A DNA stretch of 64,000 bases from Strigamia acuminata. Taxonomy: Eukaryota > Arthropoda > Chilopoda > Geophilomorpha > Linotaeniidae. The notes beneath the pieces are model-generated. The model was given only the letters and a program-made list of their open reading frames with translations, made no database searches and was not told where the DNA came from. The translations under genes were made by a program, and so were the position numbers. Of this stretch, positions 33,301-46,740 are shown one piece after another. The stretch is from contig OX442316.1 of NCBI GenBank assembly GCA_949358305.1, positions 13,020,001 to 13,084,000 on the forward strand. Direction: 5' to 3'. Positions within the stretch are counted from its first letter, which is position 1. Each line of letters starts with the position of its first letter.

Positions 33301-33860
33301 TTCGAAAAAGAAGCAATGAATAGCATTAAACATTTTTATTATATGTACGTTATTTTGTTGACTTAAGTTATATCATCAGTATAGCGCTTATGCTATTTGA
33401 AAGGATTAAATTTGCAATTGAACATCTTTTGACTATCCACAAAGACTTGGCGTTGTATTGTAATTAGACCTTGAATTGGATTCAAGCAATGCGGGGCAGT
33501 TTTATTTAAGAATAATCAGCAAAATAACTCCGAATCATCAACCAAAAATGTCCTATTGAATAGGAATTGTTGCATAGGCAATTTGATGGAGAAGTTCTAA
33601 ATTATAAAATACTCCGCGTATTATAACATCATTTGTGCAATTCTAATGTTTTTTTAAAACGTTTTAAAGAAATTTTTGTGTAAATTACAGAAGCATTGCA
33701 GTGTAGTGTTACTCTTTTGCAGGGCAGCACTTTGATCTCATCTTAATAAATATCAAAATTCGTTTTCATAAATAATTTTATTGAGTTGTTACAAGGTCGA
33801 TGAAAACATAAAACAATTACAAAGCGTTTACGTTTACACATTGACAAGTTATTTCTGCTT

Positions 33861-35099
33861 TTACATTACACAAACATCCTCTCCTTCGGCATTAGCAAGT
33901 ACCCAAGGAACAAACTCGGATAGTTTAGTTAAGATACTTGGATGTCCTTCTTGGGCACAACCCTTTCCACTACCAAATGACACAATTCCAATTTGAACTC
34001 TTTTACCTCTGGATGTCATGAAGATTGGGCCGCCAGAATCACCCTGAAAAACAAAAAAAACGACTTTTTAATTTACAGTTTTATATTTTTACTCATTCAA
34101 CTCTAGCAGAACTTACATCACAAACATCTGGATGATCTGTTGGTAATTCGGGATAACCAGCACACAGCATGTGTTTTTCATACCAACTGAATTCAAATAC
34201 CTTTGCACATTTCTGGTTGTCAATAATTGGAATGTCTATTTCCATTAGCAGACTACTTGTAAACTCTACATGAAAAATTAAAGATATCGATAGTCTATCT
34301 TTTGTTTACTAAAACATTTTCTGCACGTACGTTTACGAGTTTCGCCCCAGCCTGCGACAGTAGCCATTACATTGCCTAAGTTTTTGTTGGAATTTATGCA
34401 GATAGGTTGAATAGTGTCAGTAAAAGTAACGGGTCTATCCAGAATCAACAATGCTATGTCGGAATCCATTCTCCTTACGCCGTTGGGAAAGGTTTCATGC
34501 TTAATTACCTAAATTGAACGAGAATATATGGAATGTATCTAGTGGGTAGACTACAATTCATTTTAAAAACGACTTACTTTTCGAACTAGTCGTGTTTCTT
34601 CCTTGCCTTCTTTCTTGTGAATGTTGTGTTCTCCAAATGCAATCGATATCTCAGATGCTTTTGTTTGTACCTTACTATAAAGAATTATAATTGTTTTTAT
34701 TTTGTTCAGTAAATTATTAATTTGGCAATTTGCTAACGTTTTCAAATCCAAAATGCAGTGAGCAGCTGTTAATATTGTGCGAGAATTAATGAGAGCTCCA
34801 CCACAGAAATGAAAAAAGTCTTCAGTGTCTTGAATTGAGACCTATTTTTTTATGATTTAATAATTGACGTACGGGACTTCTAAAATTAGCAATTTCATAC
34901 CAGAAATGGATGCGCATGTCTGTCGCTTTCTTTTCCAGAAATAATTCTGTCTTCAGCTGTTGAAATATAAAAAACAAAGTAATTGGAAATGCATTCACTC
35001 TTAAATTTTAAACACAGTTTCCTTACGGTTTTCATTGAGCCTAAATCCACTGGTTATTGCAACAATGGTGACCAAGAGAACAACAGTTATTTGTGCCAT
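33861..35099 (-). CDS. Trypsin-like secreted serine protease 2 (7 exons, 279 aa)
   Basis: Exons: 35099-35027, 34956-34901, 34841-34738, 34674-34578, 34508-34331, 34265-34117, 34043-33861. Exons 2, 4, 5, 6 and 7 have the same lengths as in protease 1, showing tandem duplication. Signal peptide MAQITVVLLVTIVAITSG, activation at EDR/IISGKES, triad TAAHC, MDSDIALL, GDSGGP, Asp189 equivalent in PDVCD. C terminus ends DVCVM. Probably extracellular or gut-lumen proteolysis, by family only. Confidence 0.9.
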
Positions 35100-35803
35100 T
35101 TTGAAGGATGGGAATGAAAGTGTTAGTACATTAGTTTTTACGCTTATTTTATGTAACTTGTTTTGCTGACGCGCACTTGTCTCCAATGTAAAGTAAATTC
35201 AATTCTATATGTTCATTAGGTTCTCCAGCAAAAAGTAAATAAAAAATGCTTCTTTAAAACAGTTTTCAGTTTAAAAAAACTGAGCGCTCATATTTCATGC
35301 AGAATTTCACTTCAAGTGCAAAAAAAGCACTTTTATGTTTAAATTATACACTTTAAAATAGAGGAAAATATTTTATAACTTTTTCATGGGCCTAAACTTG
35401 TTTCTCAACTGACATCAACATAAAATATTTTGATTTTAGAGAATTTAAAAAAGTAAAAAAAAAACAAAAAAAAACGCAGGCTTCACTGTCGCGTCACAGA
35501 TGCCAAAGTGAAGTCTACGTTGGGCCAACACGAAGTTTACGTGTTCAAATTTAAAGTAACGATTGTTTTTATCAAACCAAAAATTTACAACATGCTAATT
35601 AAGAATCAAGAAAGTGTTCTCTATTTAAAAACAAATTTTGCGCCAAATTTAAAATTAAATTCAGTCTTTTTTAATGGGAATGATGATGTTGTTTCAAGAG
35701 GATATAGTTGTTCTAAGCTTATTTGTATAGTTATATTTTTTTAAATTGATTAAAATTTTGTTTTATTTTGACATATTTTTTTTATTACTTAATACAAGCG
35801 TAT

Positions 35804-37039
35804 TTATATTACACAGACATCTCCTTTTGCATTAGCAACAATCCAATCAATAAACACAGATATTTTGGTAAAACTAGCAGGAAATCCTTTAATGGAACAA
35901 CCTAGAGCACTGTTGAAAGAGACCAGTCCAATCTGAACTTCTTTTCCTCCTTTTTGGATAAACAATGGACCACCAGAATCTCCCTAGAATTAAAACAACT
36001 CATTTAAATACTTTATATTTTTCCATTTTTGTTTTAGCTATAAATATACTTGACATATATCTTCGTGATTACGAGGCAACTCAGGGTAACCAACACATAA
36101 CATAACCTCTCCATTCCAATTTTTCCTAAAGACTTTTCCGCATATCTCACCATCTATGATGGGTAGTTGAACTTCCAACAGATTTGTACTGGTAATTTCT
36201 ATAATTAAAAGAGTAACAAAATTAATTATATTTGCAATTATCATTAATATTGATACTACGTTACTATACCTTCTGTTGTTTGGCCCCAACCTGCCACTGT
36301 GGGCATTCTATTACCGTAGTCTGTCCCGGAATATAAACAAATAGGTTGTATAGCATCAGTAAATGGAACATCTTCACTTAGAATTAATAAAGCAATATCC
36401 GAATCAAATGGAGATATTGCTGTGCGACTTTTATATTTTTCGTGTACGATAATCTATAGAATTTAGCAGTCATACTTAAAGAAATTGTGTTTAGTTTGCA
36501 TATTAAAAATTTACTTCTTGAACAAAACGTTTAAGTTCTGTTCCTTCTCGTCTGTACATGTGATGCTCGCCCAAAATCGCCATTATAGCGGAAGGTCTGT
36601 GCGACACATTTCTGATAAAATCAAAGAAATTGTCTTATAAGTGGTAAATTGAGTATTACATTAAAAATAAAAATACATTTTTGGGTATAAAACGCAATGA
36701 GCAGCTGTTAACACGGTTCTTGAATTAATAAGAGATCCACCACAGAAATGAAGGATGTATTCTATTTCTTGAATGGTAACCTGCAGTATCAATTTATTAT
36801 TTTAAATTTTAATTGTTATGTGTCAAAGCGTGTAACTTACCATAAACGGATGGGAATTTCTAATGCTCTCTTTACCCTTTATAATTCGTTCTTCTTGACC
36901 TACTGACAATTGTGATAATTATTAATAATAAAACTGATTCTAACCTATGTCATATGAAGATTGTTTCGTTACCATTTAGTGGCGTTGCATTAATTATTGC
37001 GAAGAGACATAAAAACACAAAAATCTGCGATAATGCCAT
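35804..37039 (-). CDS. Trypsin-like secreted serine protease 3 (7 exons, 279 aa)
   Basis: Exons: 37039-36973, 36899-36841, 36780-36677, 36611-36515, 36453-36270, 36198-36050, 35983-35804. Same intron positions and phases as the other two, but more diverged (IIKGKES at the activation site, LTAAHC, FDSDIALL, EDICQ before GDSGGP). Signal peptide MALSQIFVFLCLFAIINA. Ends DVCVI. Probably the oldest branch of the trio. This is the last supported gene before the 27-kb repeat-rich tract. Confidence 0.9.
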
Positions 37040-40000
37040 TTTGTCAATGGTTGGCAAAGAGGTGACGTTTTTGCTTTTTATTTCTTCTACTTTTGCTGAC
37101 TGGAGATGTTTTTATTTCTATACCTGCAAATTAACAGGTTTATTTTATTTCATTTTATTTTTCTCAAGCATATTGATGTGATATTTGATATACAGCTGAA
37201 TTACTTCGTTAGCAAGGCAAAACCAGTGTAAATATAATATCAAGTTAGTGGCGTAGCAAGAAGTCAATGAGTCCGTGTGCAAGTTGAGTTGATGGACCCT
37301 TTATTTAGCAGACCTGTACGAGTTACATTATTCAAGAAAATACACATTTTTTATCCTCCATGGGCCTGTTATGCATTTCCCATAATTTAACTTGCGTTTC
37401 AACCAAATTATAAAAGATATTGCCATGTGTAGGCTTCTACTACGCACGTAACTCCTTAGATCTGTGTTAATTTTTGAAAGATAAGAATGACACGTTAATC
37501 CTGAAAGAAGAGAAGTTTATACTGTACATGCTACTATGGAATTTGAAAACTTCCATTACTATTGCAAATATTCTATTATTGTAAATAACTGACGGTAATG
37601 TGAGACGGTTCAAGAAATAAGAATTTCATTCCTGCCATAAATATCTGCTAGTTCTACCCATGCAAAGGAAGTCATTTGGTTTCTCATGAAGTAATGAATT
37701 TGATAAAATTATCAGAACATTTTTGTTTAGCGGTCAAGCACTACAATTTCACATATAAGTGATGGAATACCAGGACTAAAATCGACCAAGGAATTCGAAG
37801 CTTCAACAACACGATTTAGAAATTATTTTGAAGAAATTTCTTTCTAAAAAAGATTTTACATGTGGTAAAATTCTTAGTTTTATTACGAGAACTGAAAAAG
37901 AAGAATGTTTTCATTATTTCTAATCCTCGACGGCATGTTTGTAAATGAAACAGAGAATTACTAAAACTTTTAAGATGCTTGGTGAGCTTGGTGAGTTTAA
38001 GGCTGATTAATGAATGTTACACCGATGAAGTGGATCCACTTAAAGTGATTAGCCTGTCGAGAATTATATTTATATAAATTTCTGGAACTTGGTTCGAGAT
38101 GTATGGAATCCTGAAGAGCAATTGGATTTATACGGAAGTCTCTCGGGTAGAAAATCAATTTGCAAAATTCTACTGAGAAATCACTCAGATAATGACTGAA
38201 AAATCTCTTAATAAAATAGACCTAAAAAACTGCAGCTTGCGTTTTCTCAATTGATTAAACCCATTTGGCTGTGGATATGGATGTCTAGTGATGGACTGGC
38301 CCGTGGCTCGGTGGCCCGTCCCTGGTCCACCGTAGCCTGTCCCTGTGGCCCGACCCGTCCAGATTTCCCAATACTAAATTTGTACCCAGTCCAGCCCTGT
38401 AGATGTCTACCAGCTTCTAATCTATATCATCGCAATTATTACCGAGATGTGTTAACAAATAGTTACAATAATGCAATGAGGTGCGGGGTGCCATAAAATA
38501 ATTTTTTAATCCTACAGATTTTTGGATAGAGGAAAAATTAAGTTGAGTTGATTAAAAACACATACTCCAGTCACCGTGAGATGGCTGATGCAGAGAATGA
38601 CATTGTGAAATCTGTGAGAAACTCGGCCACTCCATATATAATCATCATAATTTAATGCATGACATTTTTAAATGAAAAATGAGGTGATGAATGAAATATG
38701 CTCAAGAATGGTTTTCATCCTTTTCTTATCTGTTGTTTTAATGAGGACATCTAACGTCAAAATATGACAAAAGCTTAGTTATCTAATTTTCCGTACTATG
38801 GCGCTAACTGTCAAAGCGAGGCTTTTTCGTTTTCGATTTTCCCACGGGTAGGCGCCGTATTCGAGGTCATGTAACCAAACTTTACAAAACGGCAGCGGAG
38901 AAAGTTTATTTTTCCTTCTGATTAAAATAACACGAAAAAAAAAGAAAACAAGGTACTTAAATACAAGACTTTAGGAAATTTAACTAAAAACATTTTGAGA
39001 TAATATTATTACGTTTAAACTTTTGTTTATGCCGCATTCCCACACGGGATAACTGCAGCGCCGTTCTCACGGCAAACCTTAAAACCCGACACATGTAACT
39101 CTTGAGATAGTGGCGACTCGAATTTTTGAAATCTACAAAATGGACTACCGATTAGTCGTGAGTGTGAGCCTCGGTGTGAGTGTTATGATTAGTAGTTTGT
39201 ATAAAACCGTATTCCCTTAAAATAATGAAGAATATGGTATACTTGGTAAATGAAATAGACTACTTTTCGTTTGCCGAGGAAACCTCATAAATGATTCATT
39301 TTACATGAAAGAAAAAAGTAATGAAAATCGAAATGGAACATCTATAATATGGTACTTCCAATGAATTATTCGTAAGATAGGTACCATCCAACTGCTAAGT
39401 TTTCTTTTTAGGTAATAAAAATTGAAATTTATTTCGGCACGGAAGTTTTTCTGTGCATCCATCGAAGCACCTTTTCCTTTTGTGTCGACCTGCATCTCAC
39501 AAAATTACAATGAGTTTAACTGACCAAGAGAAATGTATTTGAATAATTTGATTTTAAACATTGATGTCTGATTTTTGGTAAATGAATTCGCAGGTCATTG
39601 AAACAATTTTTCGTCTCGCGAGACGAGATAACAGCGAGACGAGACCCAGAGAGAAAAGCTACAAAATAGACTCGGGAGAGAAACACCAGTAAGTGCTTTG
39701 ATTGTGGAAATTTTCTTTTAAACCATCAGACAATCTGTTTTTAAGTGATAGTATATGAATCAGTACAATATCTTTTTGCAAAATACGGCATGATTTATTA
39801 AAAATTGTATTACGATTATTCAGTAAAATGATGCAATTGATCGTAAATGAATAATGGCGGAGTTAATTTCCCGCTTTATTGCCCAAACTTTCACATGAAA
39901 CACGTTCTGATGTGTATTAAAATGATTTTAAAACATTTATAAATATTTTTATTTCCTAGGGACAGTGAATTTCAATAATTCCACCAAAGATAGCAATGTT

Positions 40001-41601
40001 TTTCTATGAAGAAATCGCCAAACTGTAAGTAATTTATGCACATTAAAAAAAAATTTCTTTGATACACCATGCACTTCTACTTTACTTCCTTTAACTTATC
40101 GGAGGCAGTGTACATTTGAAGTTGCATTCATGTACACGTTAGTTTATGCGATAGTTAGAAATCGCTCAACCCTTTCCGCACAAGTTTGTTACAAAATCCC
40201 CTGACTCCTATTCATCTCGAGCCCGCATTTCAGCACGGGCTCGTATAATTCGTGCTTAACCAACTGGATCTTGTGCACTGTATTTTAGCGATCTCGAATT
40301 TGCTAGTAGTTTGGTCTCATGTCGTTGAAGTTTAGGAGCATCCGTTTCCTGCTGAACTTTTCAATGCTTTTCGTTGCATCTCTCAAACAACTTTGATGTA
40401 TATTTAATGTTTATGGCGAGTACTTTTCTGCTGTCGCTTTGATTCAAACTGCATTTTAAGCCGTGGTTTAACTATTTTTGAAACATTCGAGAATAAATTA
40501 CGAATTTATGTCGCATTGTTTATTTGATTCGAGTATTGTGTACAATATAATTGGTATTTTTTTTATTTGAGTATTTTTTTTTATAGTTTTAAAACGGATA
40601 CGAAAAAAAGGAAGAGTGGGAAAAGTTTAGCCAAGCGTGTTTTGTGCAGAATAAGAAAAAGCACTTAGCATTCATGGTTAGTGAGGAGAGTGCATTTACT
40701 CTATGCGAAAAGCAAAACAGTTTTATGAAGAAGAGAGAAAGAAACTAAAGTGCTTAGTAAACAAACCTTTTTGGCCAACAAGCGTCAAAAAGTCAGACGT
40801 GTAATGGTCTTGATCGCCAGATTATCTTAGCAAATTACCTCGAGTAAAAGAGAATTTGCCAGAAAAAAGAGGAGAAAAATGCTGGTTAAAAGCACTTTAC
40901 TCGAGATAAACACAGCGGTCAGCGATAGTCTCGTAATCGATGCAAGGAAACACTTGTGAAAATGCCCCATTGGACGAACTTGGAAACCTGGTCCCGTTTG
41001 TGACGCTTGGTGCAGGAAATAGGCGCCGAGTGCGTCGTCCCACGGACCCATGATTTCAGTATTAAAGTTGATGAGTCGTTCTAAAAGAATGAACCAAATT
41101 AAAACTATGAAATATCTGCGCCCGGAGTCTGGATGCCAAACACTAAATCCTAGTTTTTGCGCACGAAAGTCTAAAATTGTTTATTGTACACTTGTGAGTA
41201 GTTGCATTGCGTGGTGTTATTAAACGGGTCTGGAAATACAGGTTAAAGGGCATAAACGAAGTAGGCCTTTAAAACTTTGATGGTGCAAGAATGACCTAAG
41301 AGAGAATTAATTAAGCTAGGATCACACTACTGTAAGAAATAACAGTAATGAATAAAAGAAAGTGGTATTGTGGAGAGGCATTAAAAAAGTAAAGTATGAT
41401 ACGAATAGAACCAAGAAGCATGTTTGGAAGTAGTTTGTAATCAGCTTACTGTCAGTCAAAGACAAACGATCACGACCATTCACATGACCACAATGTGCCT
41501 GGATTCTGTGACTGCCTGGCTTACCAAGGTCGGCCACCATCAGCACTGATCCCTAGACAACGATTAAAGACGTAAAACCATTAATACGGTGTCTGTTTGC
41601 T
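37040..41601. other. Gene-free region
   Basis: No exon supported. Contains a GC-rich patch near 38300-38400 with repeated GGCCCGT/GGCCCGA, and a 16-bp perfect palindrome TCGTCTCGCGAGACGA at 39611-39626 followed by a direct GCGAGACGAGA. Confidence 0.5.
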
Positions 41602-41906
41602 TACCATACTGCCTCGTATAATAGCCGGGGTGTTTAAATTTTTTTTCGGCTCGGACCCCCGAAGCGCCTATTTGAAGCTCAGCATTTATTCGGGCCCGGC
41701 GCATAACCGAAAAATCGCCGATTTTTCGCAAAAAATGGCCACTTTTCCGTAAAAATCACCAATTTTTTGCAAAAATCGGTGATTATTGGGGACCCGGTGC
41801 TTAATCGGGGCCGCCGCCAATTCCTTAAATTGCTGCTGATCGCCTGGCGTTTAAACGGGCCTGGCGCCTTTACGAATCCCGGCTATAATACGAGGCTGTA
41901 CGGTAT
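41602..41906. mobile_element. MITE-like TIR element, about 305 bp
   Basis: Left end CTCGTATAATAGCCGGG within ACCATACTG..., right end its complement with one change and ACCGTACAG before it. Interior is locally GC-rich (repeated GGGCC, GGCGC) with short palindromes around AAAATCG/CGATTTT. No coding capacity; superfamily not assigned. Confidence 0.75.
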
Positions 41907-43570
41907 TATGTGAGCATGCGTCCATTTTAGGGGTAATCAGACCCTAAGCTTGCTTTGATAGAGCTCCTTCAGTCATAATTCAAAGTAGCAAATCTACAGA
42001 AGACTAGAAGAGCTTGTTGTCACGTGTAATTTGAGGTTTCTTTCAGTCAAAATGTAAAGCGAAAAAGATTATTTATCGTTATATTTTTTTCGTCTTTTGC
42101 ATTCTTATCTGAGATAATGTCAGACTGACTGTGGGAAATGAATTTACGCAAAATTACACATGTGAAAGTAAGATAAGGAAATTTGCACGTTTTGTTCATG
42201 CGTCAAATGTTTATGATAATTTTTGTTTGAGGAGGAAAAAAAGAAATCAGAAATGAAAGATGGGCTTTAATATTTGTGGCACACGTTACAGACCATTTTC
42301 TCAGGTGGATTAATTTCTGTTATTAATTTTTTCTGCATTTGTGTAGCTGGGATGAAGCGTTTGCCTGGTAAATTTACCGGATTTTAATTAATGGAATCAC
42401 GGATGGATAATTTTATCACTGAGCTAGAGCTACCTTTCTTTTTAACCATAAATGGGTATTCTGGATTCACTCATCTGCATGATGTGATTACAGGAGGTAT
42501 ATTTTTTATTTATTAAATTTTCACTTTTAAATAATAATTTGAATTAAATACTAAAGTACAGTTTATGGAATTTAGCGTATGATTCAAAAATACATTGAAA
42601 TTGTAAAGCAATAGAGTGAATAGAGCCATTACTTGATTTATTTCTAAAAATCGTATATTTGTTGCGTTTATGTCCGCAGACAGGGATTTATCAGTCTGAT
42701 CCCGGGCACAGACTACAGCTGTAGTGGGAAACTGCGATGGAGTGTCAAAGACTAAATTAAAATAGAATTTTGGAAAGGGATATTTTTTGTTATATTTTTT
42801 AGGCGTGTGGAACTGTTTCTGCATTTGCTTTTTGCCACACATGTCTATGACCATATTCTACCAATCAATATCATGTGTCATGAGCCAAAAACCATGCGAA
42901 CAAGCAGACGCCAGGAGCAGAGTAGGCACCGAATGCGCTTTTTATTTAAAATCAAGATAATAAACAAGAAAAAAAATTACCTTTTGAATTTAGACTGACA
43001 AAATAATACCTTGGGCATAAATAGTGGCAGCGGCCTTTAAAAACTACAAAAATTTGTATTTATTACGAGTTAAATTTTTAGTTCCAGCTTGGATGATTCC
43101 TTGTTAATGAGTAAACTTAATCTATAAAATACTAGTCTATCGCCTGCACATAGTGCATTCAATTTCGTTAATTTGTACTTATTTGTATTATCTTAAAAAC
43201 AAATTAGTTTTAAAAAAAGTCACTCGGGGATCGATGCACTCTTAAATCGAATTAACTAAGCATGTGCAGATTGAGTTACATTTGCTTAAGAGGGTTTGAG
43301 ATGGAAAAGTGGCCCAGATACTTTCTTATAAGGGTTGAAGAAGATAATGAAAATCTCTTAAGTGACTTCCTCTCTTTGAAAATGAATGTGCCTACAGCTC
43401 CGTGATCCCAAATCCTTTTTGCCTCAACGCGAACAACAAATATTGTTGTTTGCTTAAACAAGTTTAGAATTAAAGAGTTAAATTCGCATTGGATACATCC
43501 GCGCGCTATTGGGGACCCTTTAAATGGTCGAATTGAATGCGGGTGTTTTATTGACAGAAGCTAGATTTCT
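41907..43570. other. Gene-free region
   Basis: No exon or RNA gene recognised. A short piece near 42565-42620 (ATTCAAAAATACATTGAAAT) resembles the dispersed repeat described at 44884-45060. Confidence 0.4.
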
Positions 43571-44150
43571 CGTTTTGTTCTATTTAGACATTTATATTAG
43601 TCGTTTTGTTCAATTTAGATATTTATATTAGTCGTTTTGTTCAATTTAGACACTTATATTAGTCGTTTTGTTCAATTTAGACACTTATATTAGTCGTTTT
43701 GTTCAATTTAGACACTTATATTAGTCGTTTTGTTCAATTTAGACACTTATATTAGTCGTTTTGTTCAATTTAGACACTTATATTAGTCGTTTTGTTCAAT
43801 TTAGACATTTATAATTGTCGTTTTGTTCAATCTGGACCAGGGGCGTTCAACCTGCGATCCAGGATGGCTGTGGATGCGACCCAGCACACTTGATTAAAAT
43901 TTTTTTTTTGATTTTAGTGTTGGTTTCCTGTAGACAGCAAACAGAATTACAATTAGGACTATTATGCAAGGACTTTTTGTTTATTTGTGGTGGTGAATAT
44001 TTTTTAGATTGTCAACTATATTGTTGGTGTCAGTATATTGTATGTGCGGCCCAAGACAATTCCTCTTCCTCCAATGTGGCCCGGGGAAGCTGGGACGTTG
44101 GACACCCCTGATCTAGACATTTATTTTAGTCGTTTTGTTCAATTTAGACC
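43571..44150. repeat. 31-bp minisatellite, ten copies, split by a hAT-like insertion
   Basis: Unit begins CGTTTTGTTCAATTTAGACA and repeats every 31 bases at 43571, 43602, 43633, 43664, 43695, 43726, 43757, 43788 and 43819; the tenth copy is at 44131, beyond the insertion. Copies three to eight are nearly identical. Confidence 0.92.
43838..44110. mobile_element. Non-autonomous hAT-like element, 273 bp
   Basis: Starts CAGGGGCGTTCAAC and ends with the complement of CAGGGGTGTCCAAC, the ends common in hAT elements. Flanked by an 8-bp duplication ATCTGGAC (43830-43837) and ATCTAGAC (44111-44118), hAT size, one base diverged. It sits inside one unit of the 31-bp minisatellite. No transposase. Confidence 0.85.
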
Positions 44151-46073
44151 AGTGTTGTAAAGGACATTGCGTTAAATGGGTATCTCATGTTCTATCATAA
44201 CATTTAAAGTAGCAATCTTTAGTTTTAGAAGTTTGGAGATGAAATAAATAATTTATTTTATTTGTTAGGAAAGCCCTGGCATAATTTGCTGTGCATTCTT
44301 TAGTTTGGTATTTGAGGTTGAGCGAAATCGATGCAAGGTTATCACGAGTTCATGCTGAGCAAGATCATTGAATCACGGCAATTAGAGAAGATGCTTGAGG
44401 CTTATGACGTGCTTTTATTGTTTTGTTTGTCATTTAGGCTTGTTGTTTGCCCAACAAACTTAATGGAAGTAACTCACAAGTCTCCCTCCTCTATTCCTCG
44501 TCAATATTGAATTGACCTCAGTTGAGTTTGGGATTAATTTTGAAACAGCTCCAAGGCACGTCATCGTCAAATACTAGCTTTTCCAATGCGCTGTTTGCCT
44601 TTTTATTTCCTACTTTAATTGAGCTCGCATTTGAAATCTCTATGGTTTCGTGCACAGTAATAAAACGCTATGATTTGCCGTTTTTGAAGATGCTACTATA
44701 AAGTCCCAGATGGTAGGATGGTTGGTTGCTTTAAACCAATAAATTTCTCTACTTAATGCTTTTATTTACATGACGAAAAATGGGGTGGAAAACCGATACA
44801 CTATTGAAAAATTCTATACTTAAAAAAAAAAAATTATTTTCAATTTTCTTTTCTGTAGTTAAAGTTTTAAAGAGAAGTTGTGTGTGCGGTTCTGTATGGT
44901 TCAAAAATACATTAAAATTATATTGCAATTTATTGGGTTTTTACGAGAATGCATTTTGTAAAACATTTTATTATTTACCAAATATGAAATGCGTTATTTA
45001 AAGTACAAATAATATATTTAATTCGGCGAAATGCTATAGATATTGGAATGCATTTTAAGTTTTTTGATTATGAATTAAAGATGGAAATGGGAAACGGGTG
45101 GAAACGTTTTGGAAGGAATGTCCTGTCACCAAACAAACAAACAAACAAACTCGTAGACGTTAGAAGATTGTTTTGCATCCTCGTTAGCTGCGAAAGTTTC
45201 CGAGCAATTATCCGTGGTTCTTCCCGCCGCTGAGTACTCATTCACTCGACTCACTTGACAACCTAATTGGAGCCATTCGTTTCGCTATCACACCCTCCAA
45301 AGTAGGCAATTCCAAAAATTCTCCCGCCGCTTTCACCACTGGAGACCAACTTTGACTTACTTTGGTGAAAAGGAAGGGGAAAATGCTTTTGCTCGACTCA
45401 CACCCTTTTTCAGCAATAAAAAAAAGTTAGTAAAAAGCAGTGTGAGGAGAACTACCAGTAGTCAGCACTTGACTGCCTCATCACATACCGGAACTCTTAG
45501 CCGGAATTCGAAGAGACAAGGACGTGATTCTCATTGCACAAGTGCACTTTAATCTCATTAAAGATTGTACCCTTTTCATTACTTAGTGCAGATAATTTTA
45601 TCTTTCTGATTTTGCCCTTTAATTAACGTCTGTAGGGCTTTGCACTCTGTGTGAATAGGAATAAAAGTAATTACAGCTTTAATATTTGGTTTTGTAATGT
45701 ATAATTTTTGAAAACAAGGAGTATTGTGTTTTTGTGAGTGTTGCTGGAGTTGACATTGCTAAATTGCACGAGAGGATGAAAGAGAAAATGTACTTACCGT
45801 AGGTGGATTTCTTGAAATTGTTATTATTTTTGGTGTTATTATTTTTAATTTTTGTTGTTGCAGTATTTTCTATTGCTGGAAATGTTTGCTGTGTGTGTAA
45901 TGAGTTATGAGTGGATGGTGAGAATGAACTGGTTCCATTTCAGGCGGTCTGATAATTTGACTCTTGAGACATTTTGTCTCGCATGTTTTTATATGATTTT
46001 CTTACTGATAGTGATTCCAATCTAGTTGGAAAAGGAAATAAATTGTAATGTATCTTGTAATTATTTAGAGACT
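44151..46073. other. Gene-free region with one dispersed repeat
   Basis: 44884-45060 (GGTTCAAAAATACATTAAAA ... GGAATGCATTTTAAG) recurs, split, at about 46280-46385 plus 46872-46985, and partly at 58075-58155. Nothing else recognised. Confidence 0.55.
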
Positions 46074-46218
46074 ATATACTCCAAACAGCCCCAACGTTGT
46101 CCTAACTTTTATTGGTTGGGCCGGATTACGCCTATGGGCTACTTTTTTGTGTCAACACACCAGTGAGATGGCTCAACCAATAGGAGTTAGGACAACGTTG
46201 GGGCGGTTTGGAGTATAT
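46074..46218. mobile_element. Foldback-type element with 49-bp TIRs
   Basis: Arms 46074-46122 and 46170-46218 are complementary with about five mismatches; outer ends read ATATACTCCAAAC. Only 47 bases lie between, so the whole unit can form one hairpin. Confidence 0.85.
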
Positions 46219-46395
46219 GCTTGCATTCGTGACGGTTTTTCGAATGAATTTTCTTGTATATATAAACATTTTGTTTTTCTACCCATATGTTCCAAAAATA
46301 CATTGAAGTTACATTGCAGTGTATATTTTGAAATGCAATGGTTTTACGAGAGTGCATTTGTAATACATTTTTGCAATAGAGTGTGAAAATTTTTA

Positions 46396-46740
46396 ATATT
46401 ATTATTATTATTTGTGACACTTAGCATGGTTATAGATCTGTGAGCAGGACGCCTTTTCTTGGAGATTCGACCATGCAAGCCACGATCTGTAGGATGACTT
46501 ACTAAAGGACCCATGGGGGGCATTTGCACTGAGAATCTGGAAAACCACAGAAAACCCAGTTAGAGGTGGGTGACAGATATTCTGTCGTAGAAACAGTATC
46601 GTAATCAGACAAGGATGAGAAAACAACTGGGATTCTCAGCCGGTCACCTATCTAAGTACCGACCAGACCCAACGCTGCTTAACTGCTGTGTTCTAATGGG
46701 AACAGGTGATTAGAACAGTGGGCCCGTTCTGGGTCAGATC
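46396..46740 (-). mobile_element. 5S rRNA-derived SINE (SINE3-like)
   Basis: Minus strand carries GTTAAGCAGCGTTGGGTC, CGGTACTTAGATAGGTGACC and GGCTGAGAATCCC (46629-46686), matching the 3' half of eukaryotic 5S rRNA including its internal promoter region, followed by about 230 bases of unrelated body and an (AAT)n tail at about 46396-46413. The 5' half of 5S is degraded; GTTCTAAT and its complement form a hairpin at 46690-46716. A plain 5S pseudogene would not explain the body and simple-repeat tail. Confidence 0.75.

Noticed and set aside
43571-44150. CRISPR-like array
   Set aside because: Units are contiguous 31-bp tandem repeats without unique spacers, in eukaryotic DNA.
46629-46686. Functional 5S rRNA gene
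   Set aside because: Only the 3' half is similar, with several changes, and it continues into a SINE body with an AAT tail.
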